Source: Candidatus Kouleothrix ribensis
GTDB lineage: Bacteria; Chloroflexota; Chloroflexia; Chloroflexales; Roseiflexaceae
DNA: 64,000 nt
Reading direction: 5' to 3'
Assembly (NCBI GenBank): GCA_016722075.1
Contig: JADKGW010000001.1
Location: 2,914,001-2,978,000 of the forward strand
Under the pieces are notes generated by a model, which was not told the origin of the DNA, ran no database searches, and worked only from the letters and a program-made list of their open reading frames with translations. How positions within the stretch are numbered: the stretch's first letter is position 1; the number at the start of each line of letters is the position of its first letter. Made by a program: the position numbers and the translations under genes. Shown here piece after piece: positions 17,600-26,903 of the stretch.

Positions 17600-17603
17600 C
17601 GCT

Positions 17604-18449
17604 CTAGTTTATCGCCGCCGTGGCCGACGACTTGCGCCCGCCCTTGCCGTGTGCGGCTGCGCCCTTGCCCAGGTAGGCCTCGATCACCTGTGGGTCGGCC
17701 TGCACCTGCGCAGGCAGGCCTTCGCTGATCTTAGCGCCATGGTCGAGCACGGTGACCTTCTCGGAGATGCCCATCACCACCTTCATGTCGTGCTCGATCA
17801 GCAGCACCGTCACGCCCTTCTCTTTACGGAACGGGCTCTCGTAGTTGCTGCGCAGGTGGAAGATCAGCTTGGTCAGGTCGTCGGTTTCGGCCGGGTTCAT
17901 GCCGGCGGTCGGCTCGTCGAGCAGCAGCAGCTTCGGGTCGGTGCCCAGCGCGCGGGCCACCTCGAGCCGGCGCTGGTCGCCGTACGGCAGGTTCTTGGCC
18001 ACCTCATCGGCGCGCCGGCGGCCCAGGCCCACGAAGTCGAGCAGATCGAGCGCGCGCTTGCGCACCCGCTCCTCCTCCTCGCTCATGGCCTTCGAGCGGA
18101 TCAGCGTGCCGAACACGCCCGCGCGCATGCGCGGGTGCTGGCCGACCATCACATTCTCGAGCGCGGTCATATTCGCGAACAGGCGAATGTTCTGGAAGGT
18201 ACGGCCGATACCCAGCGACGTGACCTGGTGTGGCTTCAGGCCATTCAGCGGCACGCCGTCGAACAGCAGTGTGCCGGTGGTCGGTGTATACAGGCCGGTA
18301 ATCATGTTGAAGAACGTGGTCTTGCCGGCGCCATTCGGGCCAATCAGGCCGCTGATCGACCCGCGCTCGATCACGAAGTCGACGTTATTGACCGCGACGA
18401 GGCCGCCAAAGCGCTTGGTGATGCCGGTAGCTTCGAGGACAGACGCCAT
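17604..18449 (-). CDS. livG: Branched-chain amino acid ABC transporter ATP-binding protein LivG
   Basis: 281 residues. Walker A GPNGAGKTTFFNMI, long helical insert typical of LivG (MVGQHPRMRAGVFGTLIRSKAMSEEEERVRKRALDLL), LPYGDQRRLEVARAL signature, Walker B LLLLDEPTAGMNP, LLIEHDMKVVMGISEKVTVLDHG. A C-terminal GKGAAAHGKGGRKSSATAAIN tail is extra and low complexity. Its ribosome site (GGAGTAA) contains the livM stop codon, indicating tight coupling. Confidence 0.95.
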   Translation of the reverse strand: MASVLEATGITKRFGGLVAVNNVDFVIERGSISGLIGPNGAGKTTFFNMITGLYTPTTGTLLFDGVPLNGLKPHQVTSLGIGRTFQNIRLFANMTALENVMVGQHPRMRAGVFGTLIRSKAMSEEEERVRKRALDLLDFVGLGRRRADEVAKNLPYGDQRRLEVARALGTDPKLLLLDEPTAGMNPAETDDLTKLIFHLRSNYESPFRKEKGVTVLLIEHDMKVVMGISEKVTVLDHGAKISEGLPAQVQADPQVIEAYLGKGAAAHGKGGRKSSATAAIN

Positions 18450-18453
18450 ACGT

Positions 18454-20211
18454 TTACTCCGTGCTCAGCTGAGCCTTATGCTCAACATCGAATGCGCTAG
18501 TATGCTCCTGCTTGGCAACATCGTCGTCGGGGTGTAGCTCGGCCTTGCGGCGTGCGCTCGGCACCAGGCCCTCGGGCCGCACCAGCATCATAATCACCAG
18601 CACGATCCCGAACAGCATCAGGCGGTAGTCCGAGGCTTTGAAATCGGCCAGCGCCGTGTTATTCGAGTTCGCGGCGACCTGCTTGAGCAGGTCGGTCAGG
18701 CGATTCAGGAAGAACACATCGGCCGACACAATGATCAGGCCACCCAGGATCACGCCGGGGATATTGCCGAGGCCGCCCAGGATCACCATACACAAGATCA
18801 GCACCGACTTATCGAACTGGAAGCTCGAGGGGGTGATCGAGCCGAGGTAGGCGCCATAGAACGCGCCGCCGAAGCCCGAGAACATTGCGCCCAGCGCGAA
18901 GGCCAGCAGCTTGGTGCGCACCAGGTCGATGCCCATCGACGCGGCGGCCAGCTCGTCTTCGCGCATGGCCATCCAGGCGCGGCCGAGCCGCGACTGGCGC
19001 AGCCGGGTGATGAAGAAGATCGAGAAGCCGAAGATCACGATGATCAGGTAGTACCAGGGCGTGCGCTCGGTTGGCAGGAACTGGCCGGCCGCCTTCAGGC
19101 CAGGAATAGCCAGCGCTGTGCCGCCGATCTGCGTGCCATAGAAGAAGGCATACAGCAGGAATACCGTCAGCAGCGCGCCCATCACCGTCGTCAGCGTGGT
19201 GCTCTTCCCGGTGGCGTGCTGGTCGTCGAGCACGCGGCGCACCAGGTAGATCGCTGCGAGCGCCACCAGCACGAAGCCCAGCAGCTCGAGGAACATCGAT
19301 AGCGAGCCGTCGAGCTTTTCGACGATCGGCAGGAACGGCGGCGCAATCGCGCTGATGCCGGGGTCGCCGCCGGTCAGGTTCAGCGCCTCTCCGCTCGATG
19401 TCTTGATCCAATCAACCGCGTCGAGATTGGTGAACAAGATCGGCACGATCTCGCCAAAGCCCAGCGTGACGATCGCCAGGTAGTCGCCGCGCAGGGGCAG
19501 CGTCGGCGCGCCAAGAATGATCCCAAACAGTGCGGCCACGCCTGCGGCGATCCAGATCACCAGCCAGAACGACAGCTGGAAGCTCGAGCCAAACTGGCCC
19601 GACAGGTGTGTCGACGAGAGCATGCCGGCGGTGTAGGCGCCAATCGCGAAAAACGCGGCGTAGCCCAGGTCGAGCAGGCCGGCATAGCCAACCACGATGT
19701 TCAGGCCCAGCGCCAGGATGATGAAGATCATGATCGGGATGATATCGCCGAGCCAGGCCAGCCCGAGCCCGCGATCGACCTGCGGCAGGAACAGCAGGAA
19801 CGCGCCAACGATCGCGCCAACCGCCAGCGTGCGCCGTGTGCCGGGCAGGTGCTGGCTGGCGCTCAGCAGCGCCGCCGTGGCCGCCGCGATCACCAGGCCG
19901 ATCAGCCCGGCGACGACCGCCGAGCCAGCCACGCCCATGCCCAGGTCGAGCTGCGGCTGGCCGGCCAGCGGGTCGAGCCACAGGCTGCGCAGCAGCTGGC
20001 CAATCAGCAGCAGCACGCCGGACAGCGCGCCATTCAGGGCGCCGTGGCGCAGGCCCTGCTGCGGGGTCTTGAGGGTGGTGTTACTGGCCGAGAGCAGCCC
20101 GATCACCAGGCCGACGATCAGCGCAGCCATCCAGACCGTCTTCCCGCCGACAATCAGGATTGTGGCAATGCCGGCGATACCGGCCCAGAAGCCAAGTCGT
20201 AGCTTGCCCAT
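18454..20211 (-). CDS. livM: Branched-chain amino acid ABC transporter permease LivM (extended)
   Basis: 585 residues, well above the usual 320-430. The conserved LivM core starts near residue 150 (IPIMIFIILALGLNIVVGYAGLLDLGYAAFFAIGAYTAG) and includes LPLRGDYLAIVTLGFGEI, MAMREDELAAASMGIDLVRTKLLAFALGAMFSGFGGAFYGAYLGSI and GGLGNIPGVILGGLI. An N-terminal block of about 130 residues adds three or four hydrophobic helices, and there is an insert of about 90 residues in the middle (VRRVLDDQHATGKSTTLTTV). The C terminus VRPEGLVPSARRKAEL is typical. Inner-membrane permease that pairs with LivH. Confidence 0.93.
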   Translation of the reverse strand: MGKLRLGFWAGIAGIATILIVGGKTVWMAALIVGLVIGLLSASNTTLKTPQQGLRHGALNGALSGVLLLIGQLLRSLWLDPLAGQPQLDLGMGVAGSAVVAGLIGLVIAAATAALLSASQHLPGTRRTLAVGAIVGAFLLFLPQVDRGLGLAWLGDIIPIMIFIILALGLNIVVGYAGLLDLGYAAFFAIGAYTAGMLSSTHLSGQFGSSFQLSFWLVIWIAAGVAALFGIILGAPTLPLRGDYLAIVTLGFGEIVPILFTNLDAVDWIKTSSGEALNLTGGDPGISAIAPPFLPIVEKLDGSLSMFLELLGFVLVALAAIYLVRRVLDDQHATGKSTTLTTVMGALLTVFLLYAFFYGTQIGGTALAIPGLKAAGQFLPTERTPWYYLIIVIFGFSIFFITRLRQSRLGRAWMAMREDELAAASMGIDLVRTKLLAFALGAMFSGFGGAFYGAYLGSITPSSFQFDKSVLILCMVILGGLGNIPGVILGGLIIVSADVFFLNRLTDLLKQVAANSNNTALADFKASDYRLMLFGIVLVIMMLVRPEGLVPSARRKAELHPDDDVAKQEHTSAFDVEHKAQLSTE

Positions 20212-20220
20212 TGCCCGCTC

Positions 20221-21555
20221 CTATGCTTTCTGTCCAACATCCTCACCGAGCAGGCCGGTGGGGCGAAAGACCAGGATGGCTACTAGAATACCGAAGATCA
20301 CGGCGTTGGTCCATTGCGTCGCCAGGTACTGGTCCGAAAGCGTCTGGATCAGGCCAATCAGGAAGCCGCCAAGCATCGCGCCAACCACATTACCGATGCC
20401 GCCGAGCACCGCCGAGGTGAACGAGAGCAAACCGGCCTTAAAGCCCAGGTCGAACACCACCTGGGTGGTATAGATCGCCGCGATCAGCCCGGCCGCACCG
20501 GCCAGCGCGCCGCCCAGCAAGAAGGCCAGCGAGATCGTGCGATCGACATCGATGCCCATCAGGCGGGCCGCGTCGCGATCTTGCGCGGTGGCGCGCATGG
20601 CCTTGCCGGCGCTGGTGCGCTGCACAAACAGGTAGAGCGCGACCATCAGCGAGACGCTCACGAGCACCACGGCGATATCGAGCCAGCTCAGGCTGATCGG
20701 TGCATTCTCACCGAAGATATTCTGGGTCGATACCAGCCCGGCCGGCACATCTTTGGGCGCCACATCGGTCGAGCCCATGATCCGCGGGTGCTTGGTGCGA
20801 TCCTCGAGCTCGACCCGCGCGGGGCTACCCGCCGGGCCAAGCACGGCGTCGCGCGTAGCGTTCAGCGCCGTCACCGAGAGCGCCACCAGCAGCAGCAGCG
20901 GCCCGATCCACAGCGCCGCGCGCGCGATGGCACGTTCGGGGCGCACGCGCCGGTTCAGCTGCATGATCGCCCACAGGCCGACAGCGAACACCAGCACAAA
21001 CACCACCAGGCCATACAGCGCGCCGGTGTCGCCGCGGCGCCATGGCAGCTTACCCCACAGCAGGCCCACATTCTGCAACACAAACGAGATACCGATCGCC
21101 GAGATCAGCGGTGCCAGGCGCGGGGCATTCCGCAGCCGGCGATACGCGATCCGCTCGATGCTATAGTTTAGAAAGCCGGTGAAGCACATCACAACGATCA
21201 AAATAACAAACAACATTAATCCACGCTCAAGCGGCGGCGTATTGCGGTTCAGGCCCGACAAGCCAATCAGCATCAGCGCGGCGAACGACCCGAGCATAAA
21301 CACATCGCCATGGGCGAAATTAATCAGCTCGATGATTCCGTACACCAGCGTATAGCCCAGCGCAATAATCGCGAGGATCGCCCCTTTTGAGACACCGGTA
21401 AGCAGCTGCTGCGCGAGCAGGCTCGGATTCTGCACCGCCTGGCTGAGGATGCGGAACAGCACCAAGCCCAAAATCAACGCCAACAGCCCACCGACGATCC
21501 AGCGACCAATATTCTGGCTTGCGGGGCGAGCAGTAGGTTGCGCCGTAGTAGCCAT
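20221..21555 (-). CDS. livH: Branched-chain amino acid ABC transporter permease LivH
   Basis: 444 residues from ATG 21555, which follows a GAAGGAG site five bases upstream; the longer frame is not supported. Core motifs: LLTGVSKGAILAIIALGYTLVYGIIELINFAHGDVFMLGSF, AYRRLRNAPRLAPLISAIGISFVLQN, TSAGKAMRATAQDRDAARLMGIDVDRTISLAFLLGGALAGAAG and GNVVGAMLGGFLIGLIQTL. An insertion of about 120 residues between the second and third conserved blocks (VRPERAIARAALWIG... FGENAPISL) adds helices and a probable extracytoplasmic loop. It ends 9 bp before livM. Confidence 0.94.
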   Translation of the reverse strand: MATTAQPTARPASQNIGRWIVGGLLALILGLVLFRILSQAVQNPSLLAQQLLTGVSKGAILAIIALGYTLVYGIIELINFAHGDVFMLGSFAALMLIGLSGLNRNTPPLERGLMLFVILIVVMCFTGFLNYSIERIAYRRLRNAPRLAPLISAIGISFVLQNVGLLWGKLPWRRGDTGALYGLVVFVLVFAVGLWAIMQLNRRVRPERAIARAALWIGPLLLLVALSVTALNATRDAVLGPAGSPARVELEDRTKHPRIMGSTDVAPKDVPAGLVSTQNIFGENAPISLSWLDIAVVLVSVSLMVALYLFVQRTSAGKAMRATAQDRDAARLMGIDVDRTISLAFLLGGALAGAAGLIAAIYTTQVVFDLGFKAGLLSFTSAVLGGIGNVVGAMLGGFLIGLIQTLSDQYLATQWTNAVIFGILVAILVFRPTGLLGEDVGQKA

Positions 21556-21651
21556 GGGGTCTCCTTCAAGTTGTGCGTCTGTTCTGTGGTTGGTGCAACA
21601 AGCGCGGGGCAGCCATCGCCCCGCGCTTTCCGACATCCGAACCAGCCCTGG

Positions 21652-22938
21652 CTACTTCAGCACGGTCGTGTTGGCGGTGTCCCACTTGCCGCCCTTCACC
21701 TGCACGCCACTCATGGTGGTCAGCGAGGTGTCGCCGTTCGCGTCGATGCTGAACTTGCCGGTCACGCCGTCGAAATCCTTGGTCGCAAACACCGCAGCGA
21801 GGATGGCCGCGCGGTCCTTCTTGCAGACCTGGTTGATCGCGTTCAGCGCGATGTTGGTGGCCTCGTAGCCGTAGACTGCGTACACCTCTGGCTCGCTGTT
21901 GAAGGCGGCCTTGTACGCGTCGTACCACTCTTTGCCCTTGCCGGTGAGCTTGTCGGCCGGAACGCCGCCGAAGGTCACGTAGGCGCCCTCGCCAGCCTCG
22001 CCAGCCGCCTCAAGGAACGCGTCCTCGTAGATACCGTCGGGGCCCATGAACTTGCCGGTGAAGCCCGCCGCGCGCAGGTCTTTCAGCAGCAGGCCGGCGT
22101 TGTTCTGGGTAATACCGCCGAAGTAGACCAGGTCGGGGTTGGCGCTCTTGATCTTGGTGCCAAGCGCCTTGTAGTCCTGGGCTTTCTTGTCGATGCCCTC
22201 GTAGCCCTTCTCTTCGAAGCCGTTCTCTTTGCCCTTGGCGCGGAACACGTCGGCGATGCCCTTGCCGTAGGTCTCGGTGTCGTGCAGAATATAGACGCTC
22301 TTCACACCCAGGTCCTTGGCCCAGTTGGCGGCCGCAGCACCCTGCAGGTCGTCGGCCGGCACCACACGGGTGTAGTTACGCTTGCCGTTCGGGTAGTACT
22401 TCTCGGGCTCGCCGGCCTCGCCCTTACCCGGCTTGGTCAGGCCTGGGTAGGTGTTGGCCGGGCTGATCATCACCAGGCCGGCCTGGTTGAGGATCGGGAT
22501 CGAAACCTTGGCCGCACCCGAGTTGAAGGTACCGATGTACACCATCACGTCGGCATCGGCAGCAGCCTTGTTGGCGTTGTTGGCTTCCTGAGTCGGGTCC
22601 CACTTGCCGGCCGCAGCGGTCGCGTCGTCCATGTCCTCGTAGGCGATCTTGAACTGACCGTTGCATGCCTGGCTGTTGTCTTGCTTCAGGCGCTGGTTGA
22701 TCGCATTTACCACCGTGTCCGACTGGCCCTTCGATGAGCCGGTGCGCGGCAGCGACGAGACAATCTTAATGGTGCCGCCCTCGCCGCCCGCAGGCGCAAC
22801 CGGGGCCGCCGTGGCCGCCGTACCGCCACCCGCAGCCGGGGCCGTCGTCGGCGTGGCCGCCGGTGTGGCAGCGCCACACGCAGCCAGCAGGCCGGCCGTA
22901 ATCGCAATCAGCAGGAACAAGCTAACTCGCCGTTTCAT
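21652..22938 (-). CDS. livK: Branched-chain amino acid ABC transporter substrate-binding lipoprotein LivK
   Basis: 428 residues. Lipoprotein signal LFLLIAITAGLLAAC with lipidated Cys21, followed by an Ala/Pro/Thr/Gly linker (about 22-55) that tethers the protein outside the membrane. The periplasmic-binding fold begins IKIVSSLPRTGSSKGQSDTVVNAINQRL and continues through VMVYIGTFNSGAAKVSIPILNQAGLVMISPANTYPGLT, YTRVVPADDLQGAAAANWAKDLGVKSVYILHD and AVYGYEATNIALNAI. AAGGAG lies six bases before ATG. First gene of the operon. Substrate assumed to be a branched-chain or related amino acid; LivK-like proteins also bind amides and urea. Confidence 0.93.
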   Translation of the reverse strand: MKRRVSLFLLIAITAGLLAACGAATPAATPTTAPAAGGGTAATAAPVAPAGGEGGTIKIVSSLPRTGSSKGQSDTVVNAINQRLKQDNSQACNGQFKIAYEDMDDATAAAGKWDPTQEANNANKAAADADVMVYIGTFNSGAAKVSIPILNQAGLVMISPANTYPGLTKPGKGEAGEPEKYYPNGKRNYTRVVPADDLQGAAAANWAKDLGVKSVYILHDTETYGKGIADVFRAKGKENGFEEKGYEGIDKKAQDYKALGTKIKSANPDLVYFGGITQNNAGLLLKDLRAAGFTGKFMGPDGIYEDAFLEAAGEAGEGAYVTFGGVPADKLTGKGKEWYDAYKAAFNSEPEVYAVYGYEATNIALNAINQVCKKDRAAILAAVFATKDFDGVTGKFSIDANGDTSLTTMSGVQVKGGKWDTANTTVLK

Positions 22939-23287
22939 GGGTGCTCCTTAATAGTGTAAGGGAGTTTGTTCATGTACGACCCGAGCGTCTCACTCGTGAG
23001 AGAATCGTTGCGTAGGTGGCCAGCCCTCTACCGCGCCATACGCGGCGCGTCGCTCGTTCGCAATCTGAGTTTCACGGTGCTGAGCAGCGCAGCTAATTGG
23101 CCCACCACCCGCCGCCGCCGTGAGAATGCACACTTTGGATCGGCCGATCTGCCTCCTTCTGCATCAAGAACCATCAAGCGGACTTCTCGATGCCATCGTG
23201 GGTCTGCATGCCACTGAGACCAACAGCCACATATTCGATGGGTATGGGTGTGGCGCGTAGTGTATTCCATACAGTTTGGTTTGTCAA
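22939..23287 (-). promoter_or_regulatory. liv operon promoter and ~310-nt leader
   Basis: Minus-strand TTGACA (23287-23282), 17-bp spacer, TACACT (23264-23259), a near-consensus promoter. Transcription would begin near 23252, leaving a leader of about 310 nt before livK. The leader contains small perfect hairpins, e.g. CGCGCC/GGCGCG (23032-23049) and TCTCAC/GTGAGA (22988-23001). I do not recognise a known riboswitch or an intrinsic terminator in it. The rest of the gap to trpD (23288-23440) shows only a short GGGGC-CTTCT-GCCCC hairpin. Confidence 0.65.
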
Positions 23288-23446
23288 GCGTTATGAAGAA
23301 GGGGATGAGCGTACTCGGCGCCGCTACGCGCGTGGCCGGGGCGTAGTACTAGTAGGGCGCCGTCAAAATCGAGCGTGCTGGGGCCTTCTGCCCCGATTCT
23401 GCCCTGCAGCAGCCGGCCGCGCTGCACGTATGCGCACGCTATGCCG

Positions 23447-23452
23447 TATAAT
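23447..23452 (+). promoter_or_regulatory. -10 element upstream of trpD
   Basis: Consensus TATAAT 37 bp before the trpD ATG. No good -35 is seen at 16-18 bp upstream (TGCACG-like), so the promoter is probably weak or activator-dependent. Confidence 0.5.
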
Positions 23453-23488
23453 AGTAACTGCCAAAACCCTGATCTAGCGGAGAACAGC

Positions 23489-24505
23489 ATGCCTATTCGC
23501 GATGCGATCATCCAGGTGGTGCGCGGCGGCGACTTGTCGCAGGCCGAGGCGGCGGCGGCGATGGAAGAGATCATGACCGGCGTGGCGACGCCCGCGCAGA
23601 TCGCCGCGCTGCTGACCGCGCTACACCTGAAGGGCGAGACCGAGGCCGAGATCGCTGGGATGGCCCAGGTGATGCGCGAGAAGGCGACGCCGGTTCACTA
23701 CGATGGTGCGGTGCTCGATACATGTGGCACGGGCGGCGATGGCTCGGGCACGTTTAATATCTCGACCACTGCGGCATTTGTGGCCGCCGGCGCGGGCGCC
23801 ACGGTGGCCAAGCACGGCAATCGCGCGGCCTCGAGCGCCTGCGGCTCGGCCGATGTGCTCGAGGGCCTGGGTGTGAATATCGAGCTCGACGCCGATGGCG
23901 TGGCGCGCTGCCTGCGCACGGCCGGCATTGGCTTTATGTTTGCGCCGAAGTTCCACCCGGCGATGCGCTACGCCGGCCCGGTGCGCCGCGAGATCGGCAT
24001 CCGCACGGCATTCAACATCCTCGGCCCGCTCACCAACCCGGCCCGCGCGCGCTACCAGGTGCTGGGCGTGGCCAATGCCGGCCTGGCCGAGAAGCTCGCC
24101 CGCGCGCTCACACGGCTCGATACCATCCACGCGCTGGTGGTGCATGGCCACGGCGGCCTCGATGAGCTGTCGCTCAGCGGCGCGAATATAATCTTCGAGG
24201 TGCGCGCCGGCCAGGCACTGCGCCAGTTCGATCTGGTGCCGGCCGAGCTGGGCCTGGCGCCAGCCACAACCGAGGCCATGCGCGGCGGCGACGTGGCCGC
24301 GAATGTTGCGACTGTGCGCGCGATCCTTGCCGGCCACGACCAGGGGCCGAAGCGCGATATTGTGCTGCTGAATGCCGCCGCCGCGCTGGTGGCCGCCGAC
24401 CAGGCCGCCGATATACGCGCGGGCCTCGCGCTGGCGCGCACGAGCCTGGCCTCGGGCGCGGCCCACGAGCGCATGGAGCGTATGGTTACGGCAAGCCAGG
24501 CGTAG
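23489..24505 (+). CDS. trpD: Anthranilate phosphoribosyltransferase
   Basis: 338 residues, standard length. Family hallmarks: GDLSQAEAAAAMEEIMTG, LDTCGTGGDGSGTFNISTTAAFVAAGAG (PRPP-binding GTGGD), KHGNRAASSACGSADVLEGLGV, FAPKFHPAMRYAGPVRREIGIRTAFNILGPLTNPA, VHGHGGLDELS. Second step of tryptophan synthesis: anthranilate plus PRPP to phosphoribosyl-anthranilate. ATG 23489 follows GCGGAGAA. It is separated from the trpE/trpG/trpB genes by 7 kb and on the other strand, with its own promoter and no T-box in front. Confidence 0.95.
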   Translation: MPIRDAIIQVVRGGDLSQAEAAAAMEEIMTGVATPAQIAALLTALHLKGETEAEIAGMAQVMREKATPVHYDGAVLDTCGTGGDGSGTFNISTTAAFVAAGAGATVAKHGNRAASSACGSADVLEGLGVNIELDADGVARCLRTAGIGFMFAPKFHPAMRYAGPVRREIGIRTAFNILGPLTNPARARYQVLGVANAGLAEKLARALTRLDTIHALVVHGHGGLDELSLSGANIIFEVRAGQALRQFDLVPAELGLAPATTEAMRGGDVAANVATVRAILAGHDQGPKRDIVLLNAAAALVAADQAADIRAGLALARTSLASGAAHERMERMVTASQA

Positions 24506-24615
24506 CCTGTGCTGCTGGGGTGCCAGGGCTGCCGGCATCGGCCGAGGCATGCCCGCAGAGCGGCCGGCACACGTAGGCGCCCGATCAACACTCCAAGGCA
24601 CAGCCTGGCGATAGC

Positions 24616-26355
24616 TCACCCGCCAACGTAGCGCAGCCGAAAGAACCGCCCGCCCAGATCGTCGGAGATCAGCAGGCTGCCGTCGGGCATGATTAGCAGC
24701 CCGGCCGGGCGACCCCACACATCACCCTGCGCATTCCAGCCCCGCACGAGATCCTCCAGCGCCACCGGCTGGCCGTGCTTGAAGCGCACGCGCGCCACGT
24801 TGTAGCCGCCCAGCGTCTGCACCTGATCGGCGGCGGTGCCATGGAACGCCACCAGCGCGTCGCCCTGGTATGCGGCCGGGAAGCCGAAGCGGTTGTAGAA
24901 CACCAGGCCCAGCGGCGCCCAGTGCGGCGGGAAGTTGAACACCGGCGAGGTGGTATTCGTACACTTGCCCGCGTCGTTGAACTCGGGGTTGGGCACGCGG
25001 TCGTCGTAGCAGAACGGCCAGCCGTAGTTGTGGCCGGCCTCGAGCCTGTTCAGCTCGTCGTGCACACGATCCTGGCCGAGATTGTTGCGGCCCATGTCGG
25101 CGCCCCATAGCTCAGCGGTGCCTGGCCGCCAGTCGAAGCCGACGGTGTTGCGCAGGCCGGTGGCGTACAGCTCGAGCCCGCTGCCATCGACATTCATGCG
25201 CAACAGCGCCGCGCGCAGCGGCGTATCTTCCAGGCACACATCGCACGATGAGCCGACCGAGAGGTACAGCTTGCCGTCAGGCCCGCGCGCGACGGTGCGC
25301 GTCCGGTGGCCGTACAGGTCGCGGGCGCCGCTCGGCAGCGCGATGATCTGGTCGATCTGGCGGGCTGCGCCGTTGGCGTCGAAGTTGCTCAGGCGCACCA
25401 GCCGATCTTCGGCGGCGGCATAGAGCTGACCATCGACGAACGCGACGCTATGCACGGCCGCCAGCCCGCCCGCGATCGTCTGGGCCTGGTCGAAGCGACC
25501 GTCGCCGTTGAGGTCGCGCAGCCGCACCACCTCGGAGGTGCGCAACGCACCGTACACCAGGCTGCCGTCGGCCGGGTCGAGCGCCATGAAGCGCGGCGAG
25601 GCCAGGCCGGCAGCGGCCTCGTCGATCGTGAAGCCGGCCGGCACCTCGAGCGGGTGCGGCCAGCCGGGCCGCTGCACCGCGTGGTACTGGGCCGGGCCGG
25701 GGCCGGCGTGCCCATCGAACAGCTCGGCGCCGAGCCGGCCGAGCAGCACCTTGAATGGATCGGGGTTGGCCGGCAGATACTCGAAGCGCGCGCGCTCGAA
25801 CCACTGCGTCAGCACGCTGAAACCCGAGCTGTTGGTCTCGACCGCCGGCTCGGCGAGCGGGTAGCCAAACAGCGCCAGGCTTTCGGCGGCGCTGGTGCCG
25901 CGCCGCCCATCGAACTCGAGGCCATGGCCGCGCCAGTAGCTCAGGAACGGCTCGCAGACGGTGTGGCCGGTTGGCGCGAAGAACTGGCAGCCGGGCTGCG
26001 GCCGGCCCTTGGGGAAGGTCTGCCAGTCGCGGCCCTGGCGGCGCAGCGCCTCGTCGCCCAGGCGGCCGAGCAGCACATCGTAGGGCGGATTGTTGGCAGG
26101 ATGCGCCTCGAAGCGCTCGCGCTCGAACCACTGCGCGGAAAACTGGCCCTCGGCGCCCTGCTCGCCGCGCTGCTCGCCGACCGGAAAGCCGAACACCGCC
26201 AGGCCGCCGTTGGCCTCCCAGTACTGGCGGAAGCGCCCCGCAAGGCACTCGCCGGTCTCGGGGAAGCAGCGCTCGCCAGGCGCAGCGGCGGCGGCCGGCG
26301 CCAGCGCCGATATGAGCAGCACGCTCGCGAGGGCCAGGCCGATCGTTCGAATCAT
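24616..26355 (-). CDS. Secreted glucose/sorbosone dehydrogenase-like beta-propeller protein with two N-terminal repeat modules
   Basis: 579 residues. Signal peptide IGLALASVLLISALAPAAAAA. Residues 30 to about 215 hold two related modules: ECLAGRFRQYWEANGGLAVFGFPVGE...FSAQWFERERFEAHP...VLLGRLGDEAL, and PFLSYWRGHGLEF...ALFGYPLAEPA...VLTQWFERARFEYLP...VLLGRLGAELF. They resemble LGFP-like cell-surface modules. From about 235 follows a six-bladed propeller of the soluble PQQ glucose dehydrogenase / L-sorbosone dehydrogenase family (SPRFMALDPADGSLVYGAL, GHRTRTVARGPDGKLYLSVGSSCDVC, ATGLRNTVGFDWRPGTAELWGADMGRNNLG, EAGHNYGWPFCYD, GDVWGRPAGLLIMPDGSLLISDDLGGRFFRL). A sugar-oxidising role is possible; PQQ dependence cannot be judged here. 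Extracellular or surface-bound. Confidence 0.85.
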   Translation of the reverse strand: MIRTIGLALASVLLISALAPAAAAAPGERCFPETGECLAGRFRQYWEANGGLAVFGFPVGEQRGEQGAEGQFSAQWFERERFEAHPANNPPYDVLLGRLGDEALRRQGRDWQTFPKGRPQPGCQFFAPTGHTVCEPFLSYWRGHGLEFDGRRGTSAAESLALFGYPLAEPAVETNSSGFSVLTQWFERARFEYLPANPDPFKVLLGRLGAELFDGHAGPGPAQYHAVQRPGWPHPLEVPAGFTIDEAAAGLASPRFMALDPADGSLVYGALRTSEVVRLRDLNGDGRFDQAQTIAGGLAAVHSVAFVDGQLYAAAEDRLVRLSNFDANGAARQIDQIIALPSGARDLYGHRTRTVARGPDGKLYLSVGSSCDVCLEDTPLRAALLRMNVDGSGLELYATGLRNTVGFDWRPGTAELWGADMGRNNLGQDRVHDELNRLEAGHNYGWPFCYDDRVPNPEFNDAGKCTNTTSPVFNFPPHWAPLGLVFYNRFGFPAAYQGDALVAFHGTAADQVQTLGGYNVARVRFKHGQPVALEDLVRGWNAQGDVWGRPAGLLIMPDGSLLISDDLGGRFFRLRYVGG

Positions 26356-26383
26356 GTGATCGCTCGCTTTCGTCTTGTTTGGG

Positions 26384-26895
26384 GGCGAAGTGCCCCGTGC
26401 CCCCCAGCCAGGATGCTCCGGGGCGCGTCGCCCCCCGTGCCCCCCGATTAGGGGAACCCAGCCGGTTCCCCTAAAACCCCTCCGGCAAGGGATGCCATCT
26501 CAGCCCAATAGGCATCGACTCATGCTATGGCCGAGCGATTCAGGCGCTGTGTATGCCGGCACGAGTATACCAGCGTGAGTATGCCAGCACGTATCGTATC
26601 GCCAACAATCGCTCGGGCTGCCCTGAGGCATGCGCGCCGGGCACCGAACACCAGACAGCCTCCCTTACGGGGTCTGGGGCAACGCCCCAGCGCGGGGATG
26701 CAAGGGGCCGGCGGCGGCCCCTTGCCGCGGGGGACGGGGCCGCGCAGGCCCCGCGCGCCTGTCGCGTAGAGTACGTCCCCTTGCCGCGGGGGACGGGGCC
26801 GCGCAGGCCCCGCGCGCCTGTCGCGTAGAGTACGTCCCCTTGCCGCAGGGTACGGGGCCGCGCAGGCCCCGCGCGCCTGTCGCGCGAGGTACGGC
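26384..26895 (+). repeat. Intergenic repeat mosaic, copy B
   Basis: Fills the gap between two minus-strand genes. In order: a GGATGCTCCGGGGCGCGTCGCC block, hairpin TTAGGGGAACC-(cagcc)-GGTTCCCCTAA (26448-26474), conserved stretch through CATGCTATGGCCGAGCGA, TATGCCGGCACGAGTATACC-like repeats, AATCGCTCGGGCTGCCC, GGGGTCTGGGGCAACGCCCC, and three tandem units of GGGGCCGCGCAGGCCCC followed by CTGTCGCGTAGAGTACG (about 26725-26885). Same orientation and order as copies at 2861 and 28022. No gene seen. Confidence 0.85.
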
Positions 26896-26903
26896 CCCGC
26901 CGT

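Noticed and set aside
22939..23260. T-box or known amino-acid riboswitch before livK
   Set aside because: GGCGGCGGGTGGTGGGCC on the minus strand superficially resembles a T-box core, but the GGTGGNACCGCG sequence, specifier loop and terminator are missing.
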